This document shows, piece after piece, positions 59,430 through 64,000 of a stretch of DNA of 64,000 nt. Numbering within the stretch: the stretch's first letter is position 1; each line of letters starts with the position of its first letter. The stretch lies in NCBI RefSeq assembly GCF_947242115.1, contig NC_074719.1, positions 37,538,012-37,602,011 on the forward strand, written 5' to 3'. A program made the position numbers and the translations under genes. Below the pieces are notes generated by a model, which was not told the DNA's origin, did no database searches, and saw only the letters and a program-made list of their open reading frames with translations. This DNA comes from Biomphalaria glabrata. Its lineage: Eukaryota; Mollusca; Gastropoda; Planorbidae.

Positions 59430-61085
59430 TGTGCCTCCTATGTTTACATTCTTTTTACTGAAGACATGATTTTGTACATTTATTTTTTTGTGCAACTCAA
59501 TTTGAACGTCAGTAACAGATGTTTAACAATTGTCATTTATATATATATATATATATTTAATTTTAGAAGCGAATCTTAATTTCTTCATAGAGCATTGTTA
59601 TGTAAATTGCATAGATATCGGTTTCCTTGGGCAGTAATTCATTTGTCAACAAACAAGTTACTTGAGATTGTAAAACTCTTTAAAATAGATTTAATATCTC
59701 GATAAAAGAGAAAATGATATTATCAATAAAAATCAATCTCTTTCCTAGCAGTCGGAGGCTCATTTCATTCATTTGTGTTAGATGCCTACCATGTAAAACT
59801 TTTTTTTAGCCTTCTTTAGGCCATCGTCAACCGTTGAATCTTTCCCTTTTCTCAAAAAAAAAAGTATTTAAGAGCTTAAAAAAACGAGCCATAACAATTA
59901 ACAAACCCCTTTCGAAATCCAGCGAACTTCAGTGAACAACAAGAGTCTAACACCTTTTTCATCATTTGTTTCACAAAACTGGCATGGGTTTGTATTTTAT
60001 TTACAGTTTTATAATTAGATTCAAATAGAAATGAAATTGCGGGCAAAACTTTATTGTGTATCATAACTCACAATGTGAATAGTGAATAGATTTGTTCTTT
60101 ATTCTATATTACCTATGAAGTCATTGTAGAAATCAACCACTGATGGTTCCCTATATGTCCTCATAAGCTACACAACTAGACAATTTTGAAATAGTATTTC
60201 ATCTCTAACAGAAAAAAAGTCTTTTTGTGTTACATATGTTTTAAAATAAATTTAGTTTTAATCAATTTTTCAACAATATCAGAAGAATTTTTAAAAAGCT
60301 ATGCATTTTTCTAAGAAGCCCTTAAAACATATCCTGCTTTGCCGTTTTTTTGTTTTTATAATTGTTTTAATTGTAGATTTTTATAATTGTTCATGAATAT
60401 TCTTAAATTATTTTTGGATATCGCTATATGTTCGTGAAGCCGACTTGGTTTCATAACCTCATCTGAAAATGCCATCAAAGTAGAACTTACTTTTTTTCTA
60501 GTGGCAATTCCCTAAATCTCAAGGAAATATTACATGACATACCAGTGAGTTTTCGTTACATTTTATCAATGTTTTTTGTTTTTAAAAAGTTAAATTATTC
60601 TATTAAATGTTACCTGTAATGTTTTTTGCAATTAACATTTACATATCAATATATTAACATATGTAGATAAAATAAACTATAATCTAAAAGGCGTATTGCC
60701 TACTTTGTTTATCAAATCTTAAACGTTTATACGCGCAAGATCCAAGGACAATAAATACTCTCCAATCATAGCAAAAGAGTAAGAATTTAAACATAGAAAA
60801 TGGGATTCCTGATCTCAATTTCTAACGCTGTTTCTGTTCTTAAATTAGAAGCACGTTAACTATAACTTGTCTATATTTAGTTTCCCAGGTTTAATGTTGA
60901 AGAATTTTTAAATTTGTTCTGTTTCAGAGCACCTTTAGTTTCTTCTTTCCGCCTTTATACACAGCGCCCCCTTACCGCCCCATTTTGTGCCCAGCGCCCC
61001 CCTACCGCCCCTTTGGCTCTCAGCGCCCCCCAAAATCTCGAAATTGCCCCCTAGGGGGCGATATCGCCCCCGTTGAAGACCACTG

Positions 61086-61215
61086 ATCTAGACAATGCAA
61101 AAAAAACAAGCCAGTGGTTAATATGGCTGCTTAGAGACGTAGATACATATTCTAAAAGTGGATCATGCCATCTCGTAAATGGTACTAAACTTTAAATGTA
61201 TAACATACATTATGT
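61086..61215 (+). repeat. Right-hand remainder of the 174-bp duplication
   Basis: AGCCAGTGGTTAATATGGCT, GATACATATTCTAAAAGTGG, GGATCATGCCATCTCG and GTACTAAACTTTAAATGTAT parallel 58110-58200. Immediately precedes the FPGS start, so it may be its promoter or 5' UTR. Confidence 0.75.
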
Positions 61216-61229
61216 AATTTTTTTTATTT

Positions 61230-63376
61230 ATGGTATTTAGTCTCTCAAGTCTTATATCATGCACAACACATAGCTTAGTTTTGAAAAGTATGCTAAGCTA
61301 TTATTCAGCAGTTTTGCAGAATCTTAAAGTAACTTTAAACAATTTCAAGTGTAGGCCTAGAAAATCTGTATTTACATTTTATATAGAAAGTGAGTTAGGA
61401 AAAAGAAATTTATCAAAAATGTCATTGCCAGTTTCTAATGATGCCAATGAGGACTTTGGTTATGAGGTAAGTTACTAATCTAATTTAACATGTTAGATTA
61501 GATATATTTTTAAAAAATTGTGAAGAGAAGTAGGTGTTTCAGTATATTTGTGTAAGAAATTTAAGGTATAATTTTTTTAATAAAATCGATATTATAACTA
61601 TAAGTGTACTCTTAGGCCGATGCCTTTTGCATATGGTGTGCAATAGCACACTGTTTCACACAAGATCTAGAGGGGGACCAGAGACATTGTGAATTCAGGC
61701 TTAGTTTTAAGGAAGGCAGAAAGAATTTTGGGTGCCAATGGTTGGATTGGCTCTATTTGTTTTATTAGTTAGTTAGTCAGTGCCTTACATTGAGTGTTTG
61801 CCCTAAATTTATAATATGGGCAATGTGGGCTAAAGATTCCGAATATTAAAGTTGAGTGCAGTGTTGCACATGACTACGCAAACTCAGTTGCAATCTGCAT
61901 ATTTTTTGCACATCTGACTGATAAAAATTCATATATATAAATATATAAACCTAGTTGAGGTTAAACCTGGCCTTGATCTAAAATACTTACATAATTGTAA
62001 GTAGTGTATGAACTATAGCTCTTTACCAAAAAGGGGTTGTAATTCGCTGTCTGCTGATCCTAATTTGATAATGTTAATAATTTAATTTTTGTTAGTTCAG
62101 AGATGAAGATTGTCAAGTCCTAGCTTGCTGCTAGATGTCTGGGACTGAAAGTGGGCAGGCTTTCAACTTAGTACCATCATGAAGACATTATGAAGTGCAA
62201 ATACATGATCAGTCAATATGGGCTTAAATAAATTAAATCACAATCTAGATGGCTCTACTACTGGGAACTGTTTAAGGTGCAAAAAAAATAAAAATAAAAT
62301 GCGCTTGCAAAGGGAAGTCTTTATTTTTTAAAACAGTGTTTGGTCTTGACACACTGTGTACAGAGAGACCATCGAACCCTGCCCACACATTATTAAGTTG
62401 TTATGAAAGAAAAAAGACATTTTTCAAGGCTAATTAGCCAAATAAAAAATTTAAAAAAAAAAAAAGAGATCTAAGAAGTTTTCTTGCTGATGGAATACAT
62501 AAGATTTTTAAAATAAAAATGGGTCTGTAACAACTAAAGTAAACTAACAAAAATTGTCAGGATATCATAACATGTGTGGATAGTAAAGATTTTTTTAATA
62601 AATAAAAAGGTTTTAGTCACACATTTTATTTCATAAATGGTTTAAGGAAATATAAAATAAAATATCAATCATAAATTCAAACAATGGTAATTCCTTCATG
62701 TCAGATTGAATTTTAAAATTCATTCAAAAATTAATGTTAAGCATTCAGGTTTTGTCATATAGTTTTTTTTCCATTCATGTTATTAATATAGCTCTTTGTT
62801 ATTTACAAGTTTCATTGTTATTATAATTAGTTTAAATATTTTTTTGATTTAATCTATTTTGTAATTTTTAGGAAGCTGTTAAGGCTCTTTTAGATTTACA
62901 GTCTAACGCTGAAGTGATAGCAAAGATTAGGCAGTCACGGGACCAGAAGAAACACCTTAATGTTCCAAACATGAAGAAATATATTCTGCGTTCTGGACTG
63001 ACAGTAATTATATCATCTTATCTATTTATGTGAATATAAATATAAGAGTATCATACAAAAAATAAATTATTATATTATATATGTATATACAAAATTTGTT
63101 ATTACAATAGGCAGCTAAATATTATTCATTTTACAGATGGAGCAGGCAGATAGTTTGTCTGTAATTCATGTCAGTGGAACAAAGGGGAAAGGCTCTACCT
63201 GTGCTTTTTGCGAAAGGATTTTGAACTGCCAGGGCTTTAAGACTGGACTGTTCACCTCTCCGCATTTGATTGAAGTGCGGGAGAGAATTAGGTTGAACGG
63301 GCTACCCATAAGCAAGGAGATGTTTAGCAAATACTTTTGGAAAGTTCATAGCAGACTTAAAGCTACTCAGACAGAG
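61230..63376 (+). CDS. FPGS: Folylpolyglutamate synthase, first three coding exons (continues past the window)
   Basis: Exons 61230-61466, 62872-63003 and 63137-63376, all phase 0 with GT-AG borders, encode the first 203 residues. FPGS adds glutamates to folates using ATP, keeping them in cytosol and mitochondria. [16 protein letters not shown] aligns with the start of the vertebrate domain. Exon 3 holds the P-loop GTKGKGST (137-144), [28 protein letters not shown] and [18 protein letters not shown], all diagnostic. The first 63 residues are basic and hydroxylated without acids near the start, as in a mitochondrial leader; Met64 (61419, A at -3) fits the internal start used for the cytosolic form in mammals. 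The ATP/folate-binding C-terminal exons lie outside. A 95-bp duplication copies the exon 3 donor. Confidence 0.93.
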
Positions 63377-63515
63377 GTAAATCTATATAGATGCATTAGT
63401 TTTGAGATATTACATAGTTTAGCAAATACTTTTGGAAAGTTCACAGCAGACTTTCAGCTACTCAGACAGAGGTAAATCTAAATAGATGCATTAGTTTTGA
63501 GATATTAGATAGTCT
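63326..63515 (+). repeat. 95-bp tandem duplication over the FPGS exon 3 donor
   Basis: AGCAAATACTTTTGGAAAGT at 63326 recurs at 63421; both copies include GCTACTCAGACAGAG followed by the donor GTAAATCTA and the intron words GATGCATTAGTTTTGAGATA. Copies differ at only a few positions. Confidence 0.95.
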
Positions 63516-64000
63516 CCCTTCTGTTGCCCAATTCTCTTACATTTTTTTTTAAAAGTAATGACAACTTTTAGGAATATAACATCATACTTCAACGACAAAA
63601 CGTTGCCTGATTTATAGGAATTAATAACATACTGTTATCTGATGCATTTCAAATTTTAATTTTATTTAGTACATTTTGATACCTAAGATTTTGATTCCTG
63701 ATAAGAAATTTTTAATTGTAGAAAAGATGTTACAATTTCAATTTTCTTTCAGAATCTTAATCTTAATCAGTGAATTGGAGGGTGTAAGGTTGAAACTGTT
63801 TAGCCAGAGGGTAACAAGTGTGACTTGCACACAATAGTCTTTGGGCACTATAGTTTAAAGTACAAGAACTACTATATTGTCATTAAGAGAAGCTGACAGA
63901 GCAATCACAGTAATGACATATTCATAATTTAACATGCATGTCACAAATTTATATAAAATAAAAATTATTAAAAAGTTCAATTACCCTCATTATCCATTTT
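63516..64000. other. FPGS intron 3, start
   Basis: AT-rich, no exon recognised before the window ends. Confidence 0.6.

Larger units (their letters stand above)
58251..61085. mobile_element. hAT element, CAGTGGTCTTCAACC family, holding a LINE tail and a MITE
   Basis: Ends CAGTGGTCTTCAACC and GTTGAAGACCACTG are inverted; cytosine-rich CGCCCCC words recur inside both ends. Exact 8-bp duplication ATCTAGAC at 58243-58250 and 61086-61093. 2835 bp. Nested: LINE tail at 58419-58790 and a 185-bp hAT-type MITE at 59245. No clear transposase; its right end is 145 bp from the first FPGS ATG. Confidence 0.92.

Noticed and set aside
63377-63475. Extension of FPGS exon 3 to the stop at 63475
   Set aside because: The GTAAAT donor after 63376 ends the conserved block in phase 0; the extension is the duplicated segment.

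Overview
The window is nuclear DNA of an animal, most likely a gastropod mollusc (inferred from intron-rich genes, AT-rich composition and the density of tRNA-derived SINEs, hAT elements and LINE tails; no species marker is visible). There are three well-supported host genes, a probable fourth that is only partly seen, and a very dense layer of transposable elements.

Layout. 1-2.4 kb: a 22-bp minisatellite with a 154-bp higher-order period, then two LINE tails. 3.6-4.7 kb: an exon for a TNF-receptor-like cysteine-rich protein (+), with a polyadenylation signal. 4.8-19.4 kb: a repeat block with SINEs, hAT-type elements, a young gag-only LTR element with identical LTRs (7412-10728), a 16-bp minisatellite (12.28-12.85 kb), LINE tails, and a hAT element (15639-18450) holding a Ty3/gypsy fossil that itself holds a small hAT-type MITE. 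21.8-31.0 kb: a six-exon protein kinase on the minus strand, CDK9-like but divergent. 33.7-39.3 kb: repeat-poor, very AT-rich DNA. 39.8-54.9 kb: a complete 15-exon SCAI gene (minus strand, 571 aa). 55.7-61.1 kb: two large hAT copies. 61.2 kb to the right edge: the first three coding exons of folylpolyglutamate synthase (FPGS, +), which runs off the window.

SCAI and FPGS are head to head. Removing the two hAT insertions between them would bring their start codons to about 1.6 kb apart. The exon chains of the kinase and SCAI were assembled by hand; every junction obeys GT-AG and keeps reading phase, giving 488 and 571 residues. The genes have unrelated jobs: a CDK-type kinase, a nuclear MRTF/SRF co-repressor and DNA-repair factor, and folate metabolism.

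Most notable: at least six hAT families distinguishable by their termini, seven of whose copies have exact 8-bp target duplications, several at TCTAGA-like sites; nested insertions up to three deep; a 95-bp tandem duplication that copies the FPGS exon 3 splice donor; a 174-bp duplication upstream of FPGS split by a hAT; inverted LINE and SINE copies in SCAI introns that could pair in the pre-mRNA; and two minisatellites whose periods are not multiples of three and so give misleading ORFs. No CRISPR, rRNA or free-standing tRNA gene was seen. No wholly new system could be demonstrated.
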